NCBI GenBank assembly: GCA_051872535.1
Contig: JBJEDY010000005.1
Span: forward strand, 1-22,006
DNA: 22,006 bases
Direction of reading: 5' to 3'
DNA from: CAOJBM01 sp051872535
Lineage (GTDB): Bacteria > Bacillota_I > Bacilli_A > RF39 > UBA660
A program made the translations under genes and the position numbers. Positions 7,014-15,325 of the stretch are shown in pieces. The stretch's first letter is position 1. Each line of letters begins with the position of its first letter. The notes beneath the pieces were generated by a model. The model was given only the letters and a program-made list of their open reading frames with translations. It searched no databases and was not told where the DNA came from.

Positions 7014-8015
7014 TTATTTTTTATCATTATTATCAATACATTCTAATACATGATTTATAATATCTATTCTTCCTCTTCTACTTGCTACTTGTACAACATC
7101 AAAACCAGGTCGACGATTTCCTTCAATAATAATAGGGCCTTCATCGGTAATAGCAACATCCCATCCCACAACTAAGATTTTATCACTTTCTAAAGAGGCT
7201 TCTTTAACCATTTTTTTAACTTCATCAAAGTATGGTATTTGAAAACCTTCAATCTCTACACCGGATGTTGGATGATGTGTATATTCTTGTAAATCCTTAT
7301 CAAGGGCTGGTCTTACTAACTTACCAGTTTCTAAATCTATTTCTGTAGCCATTCCTTTAGCATGGAAATTATCTACACTATTAATACCATTACCTATTCG
7401 AAGTCCAGCCCATAATATTTCTGGTTTACCATTATTATTAAAGGTCATAATACGAATAGTGTTACAAGATGCAGCACACATACGATTCATCTCTTTATGT
7501 TGTTTAACAACATCTTCTAAAAAGATTCTATTTTTTTGACAATAATTATAGAATTCTTCAATATTTTTAATATCTTTAGAATATTTTTTTTCTACTTCAG
7601 CACCACCTAGTCCATCATAAGGCTTACTCATAAATACTTCATGAGTACTTATATATTTCTTAAAGTCTTTTAAACTAGATTTTTCTGGCACAATAAAATC
7701 TCTTTTTGTATATTTTTTAAAATCAGCAAGAAAATCTGGTTTAATAGTATATCTTTTTTTATAAGCACTAGGACTTACTCGTTCATAGAAATAATCTTGA
7801 ATCTTAATACCAGCATAAGTTTTTCTTTCTGTTTTATTCTTTTTATAAAACTCGTAATTTAAATAATCAGTTAACCCAATGCCATATTTTATTATACTTA
7901 GATATGTATCACATAATAATACTAAATATCTTTTATTTTCTTTTTTGGCTATTTTTTTTAATTTATCTTTAAAACCTTTGTAATTTGCGCTAAAAATATA
8001 TGAATAAAATGCCAT
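7014..8015 (-). CDS. Sugar-transfer-associated ATP-grasp enzyme
   Basis: Matches the ATPgrasp_ST type of ATP-grasp proteins often encoded in exopolysaccharide and envelope loci. Visible features are the nucleotide-binding SKPYDGLGGAEV (residues 130-141), the acidic EDVVKQH, NTIRIMTF (185-192), the family motif HHPTSGVEIEGFQIP (247-261), and the metal/ATP site VGWDVAITDEGPIIIEGN (283-300) with E298 and N300. These enzymes ligate a carboxylate to an amine or thiol using ATP; the substrate is unknown. The start at ATG 8015 has AGGAGTG about 9 nt upstream. It is probably the first gene of a transcript with the MBL-fold and DUF3006 genes, and divergent from the MurJ/SpoVB-type flippase, which fits an envelope role. 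Confidence 0.85.
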   Translation of the reverse strand: MAFYSYIFSANYKGFKDKLKKIAKKENKRYLVLLCDTYLSIIKYGIGLTDYLNYEFYKKNKTERKTYAGIKIQDYFYERVSPSAYKKRYTIKPDFLADFKKYTKRDFIVPEKSSLKDFKKYISTHEVFMSKPYDGLGGAEVEKKYSKDIKNIEEFYNYCQKNRIFLEDVVKQHKEMNRMCAASCNTIRIMTFNNNGKPEILWAGLRIGNGINSVDNFHAKGMATEIDLETGKLVRPALDKDLQEYTHHPTSGVEIEGFQIPYFDEVKKMVKEASLESDKILVVGWDVAITDEGPIIIEGNRRPGFDVVQVASRRGRIDIINHVLECIDNNDKK

Positions 8016-8040
8016 TTAAACACACTCCTAACTATCATTT

Positions 8041-8090
8041 ATTATAATACAATTTTATATAAAGAAAAATACTAATTATTATGTTATAAT
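8041..8090. promoter_or_regulatory. Divergent promoters between ATP-grasp and flippase genes
   Basis: Minus strand: TATAAT at 8046-8041 with AGGAGTG following. Plus strand: extended -10 TGTTATAAT at 8082-8090, with GAGGAG before ATG 8117. Neither has a clear -35. Confidence 0.55.
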
Positions 8091-8116
8091 ATTTTAAAGA
8101 AAAAAGAGGAGATAAT

Positions 8117-9739
8117 ATGAAGAAGAGTTCTTTTATTGAAGGAACGTTAATTGCAACAATTGCTATTTTTATTGTAAAAATACTTGGAATGCTTTATGTT
8201 ATTCCTTTTTATGCAATGGTTGGTATTCAAGGAAGTGCTTTATATGCATACGCTTATAATATTTATAATATTTTCTTAGATATATCAACAGCTGGTCTTC
8301 CTATAGCATTATCAAAAGTTATTAAAGAATATGATACTTTAGGAAAATTGGATGCGAAACAAAGGGCATTTAAAATTAGTAAACAAATTATTGGTATTGT
8401 TGTTATTGCGATATTCATTATCCTATTAATCTTTGCCCCTTTTATTGGTGAAGTTTTAGTTGGAGAACTAAGTGGTGGTAACACTATTGAAGATGTTGCA
8501 TTTGCTATTAGATGTGTAGCTTTTTCAATATTAGTAGTACCTTTCTTAAGTGTTAGTAAAGGTTACTTACAAGGGCATAATATCATTAACGTTTCAAGTA
8601 TTAGTCAAATTATTGAACAAGTTATAAGAATTGCTATTATTTTAGGTGGATGTTATATTGCTATCAATGTTTTCAATTTAAGTATTACCCATACGATTGG
8701 AATAGCTTTATCAGGTGCTTTTATTGGTGCTTTAATTTCTTATTTATATATTCTTCTTAAGATGAAACGAAATAAAAAAGATTTTGGTGAAGTTAAAGAA
8801 AATGATAATATAACAAATAAAGAAATTGGAAAAAAGATTATTTCTTATTCTATTCCTTTTATTATTATCAACGCAATATTTAGTTTGTATAACTTTGTTG
8901 ATATGGTTATTGTTTTAAGAACAATGAATTATTTAAACTATTCAGCTTTAGATGTTGAGTTTATTTCAACTTCTATATCTACTTGGGCACCAAAAATAAG
9001 TATTATTATTACTTCTGTAGCTATGGGAATGACAACAAGTTTAATACCAACTATTGTTAAAGAATTTACTTTAAATAATTTTAAGGAAGTTAGTAATAAA
9101 CTTAATCAAGCTTTAAAACTATTAATTACGATAGGTCTTCCAATGACAGTTGGATTATCATTACTAGGAAAACCAATGTGGAGTATTTTCTATGGAATTC
9201 AAAATAATATGGGGTACCAAATATTATCGATATCAGTTTTTGTAGCATTCTTAGCTAGTATTTATATGATTGTAAGTAGTACTTTACAAAGCTTAAATAA
9301 GTTTAAATTAGTTTATAAATGTGCCATTCTTGGATTAGGTATTAATATGGTACTTGATGCACCTTTAATGATTTTGTTTAGTAAGCTAAATATTCCACCA
9401 TATTTAGGTGCTTCAACATCAAGTATTATTGGTTATTCTATTAGTTCATTATATGCTTTATGTAAACTACATAAAGAACATAGTTTAAATTATAAAGATA
9501 CTTTAAATACAATAAAAAAATTAATTTTACCGATTATAGCAATGATAATTGTTGTATCAATAAGTAAATACTTCATACCAATTAATTATGACAATAAGTT
9601 CTCTTGTATTATTTATATTGGAATTAATTCAATTATTGGAGCTTTAGTATATTTTCTTCTGTTAATAAAGCAAGGAGTATTAAAAGATGTACTTGGTGAT
9701 AAAATTTATAATCGTTTCTTAAAAAGAAAAAAGAATTAA
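8117..9739 (+). CDS. MurJ/SpoVB-type lipid-linked oligosaccharide flippase
   Basis: A 540-residue polytopic membrane protein of the MVF branch of the MOP superfamily, with about 14 hydrophobic segments. The N-terminus SFIEGTLIATIAIFIVKILG, the following YAYAYNIYNIFLDISTAGLP, and the central TSLIPTIVKEF are typical of the SpoVB/YtgP/YkvU group in Bacillota. YtgP (MurJ) flips lipid II across the membrane for peptidoglycan synthesis; SpoVB is its sporulation paralogue. The sequence alone does not decide between housekeeping MurJ and a polysaccharide or sporulation flippase. ATG 8117 has a strong GAGGAG site. The gene is monocistronic: it has an extended -10 promoter and ends in its own terminator. 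Confidence 0.88.
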   Translation: MKKSSFIEGTLIATIAIFIVKILGMLYVIPFYAMVGIQGSALYAYAYNIYNIFLDISTAGLPIALSKVIKEYDTLGKLDAKQRAFKISKQIIGIVVIAIFIILLIFAPFIGEVLVGELSGGNTIEDVAFAIRCVAFSILVVPFLSVSKGYLQGHNIINVSSISQIIEQVIRIAIILGGCYIAINVFNLSITHTIGIALSGAFIGALISYLYILLKMKRNKKDFGEVKENDNITNKEIGKKIISYSIPFIIINAIFSLYNFVDMVIVLRTMNYLNYSALDVEFISTSISTWAPKISIIITSVAMGMTTSLIPTIVKEFTLNNFKEVSNKLNQALKLLITIGLPMTVGLSLLGKPMWSIFYGIQNNMGYQILSISVFVAFLASIYMIVSSTLQSLNKFKLVYKCAILGLGINMVLDAPLMILFSKLNIPPYLGASTSSIIGYSISSLYALCKLHKEHSLNYKDTLNTIKKLILPIIAMIIVVSISKYFIPINYDNKFSCIIYIGINSIIGALVYFLLLIKQGVLKDVLGDKIYNRFLKRKKN

Positions 9740-9753
9740 ACTTCTTTTTTTTT
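9727..9753 (+). terminator. Terminator of the flippase gene
   Basis: Nine-bp stem AAAAAAGAA/TTCTTTTTT (9727-9735 with 9742-9750), 6-nt loop, T run to 9753. The stop codon TAA is in the loop. Confidence 0.75.
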
Positions 9754-9764
9754 AACTTATTTTA

Positions 9765-9773
9765 TGTTAGAAT
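9765..9773 (+). promoter_or_regulatory. Extended -10 promoter for the 9801-10904 gene
   Basis: TGTTAGAAT, with no clear -35. It directly follows the terminator of the flippase gene. Confidence 0.45.
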
Positions 9774-9800
9774 AACCATTTACAAAAAGAGGGATTTAGA

Positions 9801-10904
9801 ATGATAAAAACAATATACCAAGAACTATTAGAAAAATATAAAGTAACTAAGGACAAAAATATAATTTTTGCTATTTTAAAATTATTTAATATTAAGCTAC
9901 CTAAGATTTTTAAAGATAGTACAGCTTTATTTGCATTTAATAAGGTATCTTTTAAATATGAAGATGATACTAATAATATTTTTTGTTTTATGAGAATTTT
10001 TGATGGTAATTATGAAATTACTTACTACGATGAAAATGGTTGTAAAACAACTGATAGTTTTTTTCTAGATGATAATGAGCCATTTTATTCTTATTCTGTT
10101 TTAGATGTTAAAGAAACTGGTGAATCTACTGTATTAAGAGTTATTTATAAGGGAGAATATGATGAATATTGTCTTTATAAGGAAATAGGTGATAAAGATA
10201 ATGTTGAAGTTCCTTTTGAACAATATGCATTAGTTAATGAAAAAAAAGAAATAGTTCTTAAAAAAACAATAATAGATACCGAAGATAGTAATAAGCTATT
10301 TACATATAATAATGATTTATATTGTGAAATAGGAGAAGATTATCAAAGTTTTATAATTAAATTTGGATCAAATCCCATTAAAGATAATTATTCGTATATG
10401 GAATTTGATGATTTATTTGGAAATATTTTAGAAATAAATAATCCTGTTCTTTTAATCTCTACTTATTGTGATATTCTTAGAAAAAGAAGACCTGTTCTTT
10501 TTTTAATAAAAAAAGTTAATTCTTATTGTCACATAGAAATAGAAGGTGAAGATGTAGTTTTTTTATCTTTATCAGAAATGCCTTTTAGAATACCGGTAAC
10601 TGATAATAAAAATTTAACTAGTAAAGACATAGAAATAATATTAAGAACAATAAATAATTATGCTTTTGAAGATTATACAACTGGTATTTATAACATGTTA
10701 GAAAAAGCTAGAGAAATTGCTATAAAAAAAGAATCTGCTCATTTTGAAGATGATTTTAGTTATTTTTTTAAGAAAGCAACTTCATTTAAGGAATTATCAA
10801 AAGAAGTGTATGAAAATATAGATGAAATTAATAATAAAATTAATAATTATATTGAAAATAATCCAAACCCTATTACACTTAAATATCAAAATAAAAAAAT
10901 ATAA
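9801..10904 (+). CDS. Protein of unknown function, 367 residues
   Basis: I do not recognise this protein. It is soluble by appearance, with no signal peptide or membrane segment. It is rich in D, E, N, Y and K, with an N-terminal helical region (residues 1-45) followed by a long beta-rich middle (about 45-260) containing repeated short strands ending in acidic turns (for example YEDDTNN, YDENG, DDNEP). The C-terminus (about 275-367) is predicted mostly helical and asparagine-rich. No metal or nucleotide-binding motif is visible. ATG 9801 has GAGGGA upstream. It has its own promoter and a terminator shared with the convergent dusB, so it gives no operon clue. Confidence 0.75.
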   Translation: MIKTIYQELLEKYKVTKDKNIIFAILKLFNIKLPKIFKDSTALFAFNKVSFKYEDDTNNIFCFMRIFDGNYEITYYDENGCKTTDSFFLDDNEPFYSYSVLDVKETGESTVLRVIYKGEYDEYCLYKEIGDKDNVEVPFEQYALVNEKKEIVLKKTIIDTEDSNKLFTYNNDLYCEIGEDYQSFIIKFGSNPIKDNYSYMEFDDLFGNILEINNPVLLISTYCDILRKRRPVLFLIKKVNSYCHIEIEGEDVVFLSLSEMPFRIPVTDNKNLTSKDIEIILRTINNYAFEDYTTGIYNMLEKAREIAIKKESAHFEDDFSYFFKKATSFKELSKEVYENIDEINNKINNYIENNPNPITLKYQNKKI

Positions 10905-10918
10905 ATTAATTTTGAATT

Positions 10919-10953
10919 GAAAAAACAGTAAAATTTTAATTTACTGTTTTTTC
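10919..10953. terminator. Bidirectional terminator shared with dusB
   Basis: A perfect 14-bp inverted repeat, GAAAAAACAGTAAA (10919-10932) with TTTACTGTTTTTTC (10940-10953), loop 7 nt. The outer A/T tracts give a U run in both directions. It serves the 9801-10904 gene on the plus strand and dusB on the minus strand; the stop codon of dusB is in the loop. Confidence 0.88.
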
Positions 10954-11913
10954 ATATTCAGTCAAACAAGTCATTATTTCTTCACTTGTTTGACATTTAC
11001 AAATCTGATTTTTTATTTCTTTACTATTTGGCATTCCTTTTAAATACCAAATAATATGTGTTCTTATTTCCAAAAGAGCTAATTTTTCATTTTTGTCATT
11101 TTTTAATAATTCATAATGTCTTTTCATCATCGCAATTTTTTCTTGAAAACTAATAGTAACGGGCTCTTTTCCTGAGTCAAGATAGTCAACACATTCTTTG
11201 ATAAGCCATGGATTACCTAATACTCCTCTACCAATCATAACGGCATCGCAACCTGTTACATCAAGCATTTTTTTTGCTTTATAACAACTTGTTACATCTC
11301 CATTACCAATTACAGGGATTGTTACAGAATCTTTAACTTTCTTAATAATATTCCAATCAGCTTTTCCACTATAACCTTGATTTCTTGTACGAGCGTGAAT
11401 AGCTATAGCACTTGCTCCTGCACTTTCGATTACTTTAGCTATTTCAACAGCATTAATACTCTTATCATCCCATCCACTACGAATTTTAACTGTGACAGGA
11501 ACAGATACCACATCAACAACTGCTTTAACTATCTCATATACTTTTTCAGGATTTTTAAGTAGAGCACTTCCTGCTTGAGCTCGTAACGCCACTTTAGGAA
11601 CAGGGCAACCCATATTAATATCAATGATATCAGGATGCATTGTATTTTCAATTAACTTAGCAGCATTAACAAAAGATTCTTTATCACTACCAAATATTTG
11701 TTGAGCGATTGGCCTTTCCATATCATCCATTTTTAACAAATCAAATGTCTTAGCATTTCCATAACTTATAGCTTTATCACTTACCATTTCCGCATAAATA
11801 AGTCCAGCACCCATCTCTTTAATTATTTTTCGATATGATGTATTAGAGATTCCAGCCATTGGTGCTAATACTACTTGATTTTCTATTTCTATATTACCTA
11901 TTTTCCATTTCAT
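10936..11913 (-). CDS. dusB: tRNA-dihydrouridine synthase, DusB type
   Basis: FMN-dependent enzyme reducing specific uridines in tRNA (and in some bacteria rRNA) to dihydrouridine. Signatures: N-terminal VVLAPMAGISN, PIAQQIFG, the active-site DINMGCPVPKV with the catalytic cysteine, AGSALL, VPVTVKIRSGWD, HARTRNQGYSG, PVIGNGDV and the FMN-phosphate site CDAVMIGRGVLGNPWL. The length of 325 residues suits the family. The start is set at ATG 11913, giving MKWKIGNIEIENQVVLAPMAG as in other DusB proteins. The GTG five codons upstream is inside the AGAGGTGA ribosome binding site. It follows pduL by 84 nt on the same strand and may be co-transcribed. The C-terminal codons fall in a bidirectional terminator. 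Confidence 0.93.
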   Translation of the reverse strand: MKWKIGNIEIENQVVLAPMAGISNTSYRKIIKEMGAGLIYAEMVSDKAISYGNAKTFDLLKMDDMERPIAQQIFGSDKESFVNAAKLIENTMHPDIIDINMGCPVPKVALRAQAGSALLKNPEKVYEIVKAVVDVVSVPVTVKIRSGWDDKSINAVEIAKVIESAGASAIAIHARTRNQGYSGKADWNIIKKVKDSVTIPVIGNGDVTSCYKAKKMLDVTGCDAVMIGRGVLGNPWLIKECVDYLDSGKEPVTISFQEKIAMMKRHYELLKNDKNEKLALLEIRTHIIWYLKGMPNSKEIKNQICKCQTSEEIMTCLTEYEKTVN

Positions 11914-11997
11914 TTTATTAATTGTCACCTCTTATTCTTTTTTCTATATCAAATAATAAGTGTTTTTATTTAAATAATTCTTGTAATAATCATAAAT

Positions 11998-12564
11998 TTA
12001 AAACTCTATTTCTACTTCATCATCATTTTTAAGTAAGAAAGCATTAGCATCATCTGTATCTAAATGAAGTTCAAAATAAGCGTCATCACTTATTTTGGCA
12101 AACGCTTCAATAATACCTTTTTTTTCTGTATTTATTTTAACAATTATTCTTTGTTTATCTTGAATATTGTATTCATTTGCCATAGCTGGAGTTATATGAA
12201 TATGTCGATCAGCTATTATACACCCTTCTTCTAAATGAAGTTGACCAACAGGTCCAACTATTGTTATAGGAGATGAACCACTAACTTCTCCACTTCTTCT
12301 AATTGGTGGATTTAATCCAAGCTTATAAGCGTCAGTTTTGGATATTTCAATTTGGTTATAAGATCTTAATGGTCCTATTATACGAACATTTTCAATAGTA
12401 GATTTATCTGTTTTTAAAGTTACTGTTTCTAAAGCAGCAAACTGTCCTATTTGATGCAAATCTTTCAAATGTGTTAATTCATCTTTTCCAAATAAAATAC
12501 TAAAATCTTCTTTAGTAAGATGAACATGTCTTGCACTTACTCCTACTTTAGTTTTCATAATCAT
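11998..12564 (-). CDS. pduL: Phosphate acyltransferase, PduL family
   Basis: Transfers an acyl group between coenzyme A and phosphate (acetyl-CoA or propanoyl-CoA to the acyl phosphate); unrelated in fold to Pta. Zinc-site motifs are SARHVHLT (H13, H15), ADRHIHITP (H121, H123) and ELHLDTDDANA (H167); PPIRRSG contains the conserved arginines. The 188-residue protein begins directly at the first domain, without the N-terminal encapsulation peptide of microcompartment-targeted PduL, so a free cytoplasmic enzyme is likely. No microcompartment shell gene is near. It probably replaces Pta in making acetyl phosphate for ATP from fermentation. ATG 12564 is preferred over the ATG two codons later because AAGGAAG is 8 nt before it. 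Confidence 0.92.
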   Translation of the reverse strand: MIMKTKVGVSARHVHLTKEDFSILFGKDELTHLKDLHQIGQFAALETVTLKTDKSTIENVRIIGPLRSYNQIEISKTDAYKLGLNPPIRRSGEVSGSSPITIVGPVGQLHLEEGCIIADRHIHITPAMANEYNIQDKQRIIVKINTEKKGIIEAFAKISDDAYFELHLDTDDANAFLLKNDDEVEIEF

Positions 12565-12585
12565 AAAACCAACTTCCTTTTCTAT

Positions 12586-12594
12586 ATTATATCA
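12586..12594 (-). promoter_or_regulatory. Extended -10 promoter of pduL
   Basis: TGATATAAT on the minus strand, 8 nt before the AAGGAAG ribosome binding site. No good -35. Confidence 0.5.
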
Positions 12595-12670
12595 TGAGAT
12601 ATTTAATTTTTTAGTTTATTTCTTTATTTTAAAGCATAACGATGTCAAAAAAGCAAAATAATTAAAACTA

Positions 12671-12679
12671 TGTTAAAAT
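12671..12679 (+). promoter_or_regulatory. Extended -10 promoter of the TtcA-like gene
   Basis: TGTTAAAAT, with GTGAGG (12687-12692) only about 8 nt downstream, so the predicted leader starts at or near the ribosome binding site. Confidence 0.45.
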
Positions 12680-12700
12680 ATAAAAAGTGAGGTTTTATAT

Positions 12701-13531
12701 ATGGAAAAATATCGAGAAATTGAAAAATCAATTATAAAAAAATACCGAAAAGAAATATGGAGTAAGTTTATTAAAGCAATTAAAGATTATGAACTAATTC
12801 AGTCTGGTGATAAAATTGCGGTTTGTATTAGTGGTGGAAAAGATTCTTTTATTTTAGCTAAGTGTATGCAAGAATTAAAAAAACATGGTCAGGTAGATTT
12901 TGATTTAGAGTTTATTGTTATGAATCCTGGTTATACAGAAGAAAAAGTAAATCAAATTGTGGATAACGCCAAGCTTATGAACATTCCTATTACAATGTTT
13001 GAAACAGATATTTTTAATGTAGCTAATAAACTTAATGAGGAAAGTCCTTGTTATATGTGTGCAAGAATGCGTCGTGGACATTTATATGCAAAAGCACAAG
13101 AATTAGAATGTAATAAAATAGCTCTAGGTCATCATTTTGACGATGTAATCGAAACAATTTTACTTGGTGTTTTATATAGTGGTTCTTTTGGAACAATGAT
13201 GCCTAAATTACATAGTGACAACTTTAAAGGAATGGAACTTATAAGACCTTTATATTTGGTTAAAGAAAGAGATATTATTTCTTGGGCTAATTATAATGAA
13301 CTTAGTTTCTTGAATTGTGCTTGTAATTTCACTCAAAAGTTAGAACGTGATGATAGTAAAAGTAAAAGACAATTAATTAAAAAATTAATCACTGAGTTAA
13401 GAAAAGATAACAAATATGTTGAATATAATATATTTAAGAGTGCAGAAAGAGTTAATTTAAATACTGTAATTAGTTATCATAATAATATTATTGAAAAGCA
13501 TTTCTTAGATGAATATGATAAGGATGAATAA
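12701..13531 (+). CDS. TtcA-like tRNA thiolation enzyme (PP-loop ATPase)
   Basis: Belongs to the TtcA group of PP-loop enzymes, which make 2-thiocytidine at position 32 of certain tRNAs with a 4Fe-4S cluster. Seen here: the PP-loop CISGGKDSF (SGGKDS at 44-49), a CxxC pair in SPCYMCARMRRGH (C117, C120), ALGHHFDDVIET (141-152) and a downstream NCACNF with C206 and C208. TtcA clusters are held by three cysteines; the pair at 117/120 plus 206 fits. Length 276 residues is normal. The group also includes close homologues acting on other substrates, so the exact nucleotide modified is inferred. Monocistronic; ATG 12701 follows GTGAGG. Confidence 0.85.
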   Translation: MEKYREIEKSIIKKYRKEIWSKFIKAIKDYELIQSGDKIAVCISGGKDSFILAKCMQELKKHGQVDFDLEFIVMNPGYTEEKVNQIVDNAKLMNIPITMFETDIFNVANKLNEESPCYMCARMRRGHLYAKAQELECNKIALGHHFDDVIETILLGVLYSGSFGTMMPKLHSDNFKGMELIRPLYLVKERDIISWANYNELSFLNCACNFTQKLERDDSKSKRQLIKKLITELRKDNKYVEYNIFKSAERVNLNTVISYHNNIIEKHFLDEYDKDE

Positions 13532-13582
13532 TAAACCATATTTTGGTAATAATAACAATAGATTCTATTTTATAGAAAAAAA

Positions 13583-13609
13583 TTAGCACTTATAGTTGAC
13601 AAGTGCTAA
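13583..13609 (+). promoter_or_regulatory. CIRCE operator (HrcA site)
   Basis: TTAGCACTT-N9-AAGTGCTAA, a nearly canonical CIRCE inverted repeat (consensus TTAGCACTC-N9-GAGTGCTAA, with the inner C/G changed symmetrically to T/A). It overlaps the -35 hexamer of the hsp20 promoter, so bound HrcA should block polymerase. HrcA itself is not in the window. Confidence 0.95.
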
Positions 13610-13624
13610 TAATGGTATTATAAT
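13596..13624 (+). promoter_or_regulatory. Consensus promoter of hsp20
   Basis: TTGACA (13596-13601), 17-nt spacer, TATAAT (13619-13624). The -35 begins in the CIRCE spacer and runs into its right arm. Confidence 0.88.
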
Positions 13625-13652
13625 GATTATTATGAAAGGAAGTGAATTAACA

Positions 13653-14042
13653 ATGAGTTTAATTCCAAGAAGTTTTTATTTAGATGATATGTTTGATAGT
13701 TTAGAACCAGTTGTTAGAAAAAATGACTTCAAATGTGATATCTATGAAAAAGATAATGTTTATCATGTAGAAATGGATATTCCTGGATTTAATAAAGATG
13801 AAGTTAAAATCGAATGCGATAATGGATACTTAACTATCACAGCAGAAAAGAAAAGCGAAACAAATGATGAAGGAAAGAACTTCATTCGTCGTGAAAGAGT
13901 TTATGGAAGTATCTCAAGAAGTTTTAACTTTGGTGATATTAAAGAAGAAGAAATTAAAGCTGAATTTAATAATGGAATGTTAAAAATTACATTACCTAAA
14001 AACGAAGTTAAAGAGACAAAAAGAGTTATTGATATAGACTAA
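13653..14042 (+). CDS. Hsp20 small heat-shock protein
   Basis: ATP-independent holdase chaperone of the alpha-crystallin family. After a short N-terminal region (SLIPRSFYLDDMFDSL), the alpha-crystallin domain covers about residues 23-118, with YHVEMDIPGFNKDEVKIE, LTITAEK and the conserved GSISRSFNFG plus the AEFNNGMLKITLPK beta strand pattern. The C-terminal tail ends VIDID; an I-x-I/V motif is not clear. Length 129 residues is slightly short. ATG 13653 is chosen because AAGGAAGTG is just upstream; the longer frame begins at TTG 13596, inside the promoter -35. Heat induction through CIRCE/HrcA is indicated. In Bacillus, hsp20 genes are not generally HrcA-controlled, whereas CIRCE-hsp20 does occur in clostridia and other groups. 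Confidence 0.95.
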   Translation: MSLIPRSFYLDDMFDSLEPVVRKNDFKCDIYEKDNVYHVEMDIPGFNKDEVKIECDNGYLTITAEKKSETNDEGKNFIRRERVYGSISRSFNFGDIKEEEIKAEFNNGMLKITLPKNEVKETKRVIDID

Positions 14043-14045
14043 ATT

Positions 14046-14075
14046 AAGGTAACTTGATAAAAGTTATCTTTTTTT
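14046..14075 (+). terminator. Terminator of hsp20
   Basis: Ten-bp stem AAGGTAACTT/AAGTTATCTT (14046-14055 with 14061-14070, one G-T pair), 5-nt loop, T run to 14075. Confidence 0.8.
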
Positions 14076-14091
14076 ATGAAGAATTAAGCAA

Positions 14092-14158
14092 AAAAAAAGT
14101 AGTATTATTAAACTGATTATCATTAGTGAAACAGTTTAATTTAGTATCTTACTTTTTT
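14092..14158. terminator. Long hairpin, probable terminator of the metallopeptidase gene
   Basis: Nested inverted repeats: outer AAAAAAGTA/TACTTTTTT, inner perfect 9-bp ATTAAACTG (14107-14115) with CAGTTTAAT (14132-14140), and a small TCA/TGA stem at the tip. A/T tracts on both sides could end transcription in either direction. It lies between the hsp20 terminator and the minus-strand gene's stop. With the hsp20 terminator already present, its more likely job is ending the minus-strand gene. Confidence 0.6.
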
Positions 14159-14221
14159 GAGATGTTTTCTAAATATAAAAAGAAATAATATAAAAACTTT
14201 ATTTGATATTATTCATAATCC

Positions 14222-15172
14222 CTAGGCTACTTTTGCAACTTTACTTTCATTTTCATTTAATGACGAAAGTAACTTTAAAGAATCATTTCTAAGACTATCA
14301 TAAGTTTCTTTGTTATCTTTATATGATGTACGAATCATTTTATCAAACAAACTAATTATTTTATCAAATGCACCATCATAAAATTTTGTATCAAAGATGT
14401 TTCTTAAACTAGGTATATCACCATTAATTTCATATTTGTGGATATCTTCAATAAGCCCATCTTTCTTTATAATCCCTTTAAGAACATTAACTTCTAAAGG
14501 ATGAGCACAAATTTGTGGTTCGTAACCATAAATATTTGCAAATATTTCTATTGTGTCATATTCACAAGTTGCTTCGTTAAAACCTCTTCCTGATTCCGAT
14601 AAAAAGCTTAAAGAAATAATATTGTTCTTTTTATTTATAGCGCTATAAGACTGTTGTACACCACTTCTAGATATTCTTTTATCATTTCTAATAATATTAT
14701 TTTTTAAGACACTTTTTATTTGATGGACAAACTCATGAATTAATGTCTTAGATAAGTGTTCGTTTGCTAATCTGGCATTTTCTTTATTAACATATGCATA
14801 TTTAGACATATCTTTTAGAAATATAATTTTTCTATCTCTTCCTTTGTTAATAAACTCTTCTGTATTTTTATCATAAGCAATATCTGCTGTTAAAGAATAA
14901 GAAATTCCATTACTACTATTGACTAAATCTTTGTTTAAATAATTATTATAATAATTATCAATTTTTAAATTAAGTTTACTATTAATAAATCTTACCATTT
15001 CTTGCTCAAAAGGACAAAGATATATATCAACATTTCTAATAGTATCAACAATGATATTTAAATATTTTTCTCCGAAGTATTCAATAATTTTAGGTATTAT
15101 GACATAAAGCTTTTCTTTAATAAAGTCGTTATCATAACGTTGAGAAATAATTTCTCTTATGTATTTTTCCAT
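14222..15172 (-). CDS. Putative zinc metallopeptidase (HExxH...NEA type)
   Basis: I do not recognise a named family, but the 316-residue protein has the zinc-peptidase motif LIHEFVHQ (H146, E147, H150), and about 50 residues later GRGFNEATCEY, where E200 is a good candidate for the third zinc ligand, as in gluzincin-like proteins with a G-x-NEA-x-x-E element. The N-terminal part (1-130) is helical with many aromatic and asparagine residues. No signal peptide is visible, so the protein is either cytoplasmic or exported by another route. The gene is divergent from the collagen-like gene. AGAGGAGAT is directly before the ATG at 15172. Substrate unknown; a toxin-like or surface-processing role is speculation. 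Confidence 0.65.
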   Translation of the reverse strand: MEKYIREIISQRYDNDFIKEKLYVIIPKIIEYFGEKYLNIIVDTIRNVDIYLCPFEQEMVRFINSKLNLKIDNYYNNYLNKDLVNSSNGISYSLTADIAYDKNTEEFINKGRDRKIIFLKDMSKYAYVNKENARLANEHLSKTLIHEFVHQIKSVLKNNIIRNDKRISRSGVQQSYSAINKKNNIISLSFLSESGRGFNEATCEYDTIEIFANIYGYEPQICAHPLEVNVLKGIIKKDGLIEDIHKYEINGDIPSLRNIFDTKFYDGAFDKIISLFDKMIRTSYKDNKETYDSLRNDSLKLLSSLNENESKVAKVA

Positions 15173-15325
15173 AATACCATCTCCTCTATTATAATTTTAA
15201 TATAATAGTTGACTAGTAAACAAGTATATTACAAAAGTAAATGTAAATAAATGCAAAAAATAATGACAATAATAATAATCAAAATTATTCAAAATTAATA
15301 AACTACTTATGAAGGGAGAATAATA

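Noticed and set aside
11998..12564. Part of a propanediol-type microcompartment
   Set aside because: There is no encapsulation peptide on PduL and no shell or diol dehydratase gene nearby.
13596..13652. Longer hsp20 frame starting at TTG 13596
   Set aside because: It begins in the promoter -35 and CIRCE and would be translated through the -10 and the AAGGAAGTG site; the alpha-crystallin protein starts cleanly at 13653.
15201..15225. TTGACTAGTAAACAAGTA, similar to part of the insertion-sequence end at 20390
   Set aside because: The match is limited to about ten bases around ACTAGT, there is no adjacent transposase sequence, and the context is a normal AT-rich divergent intergenic region.
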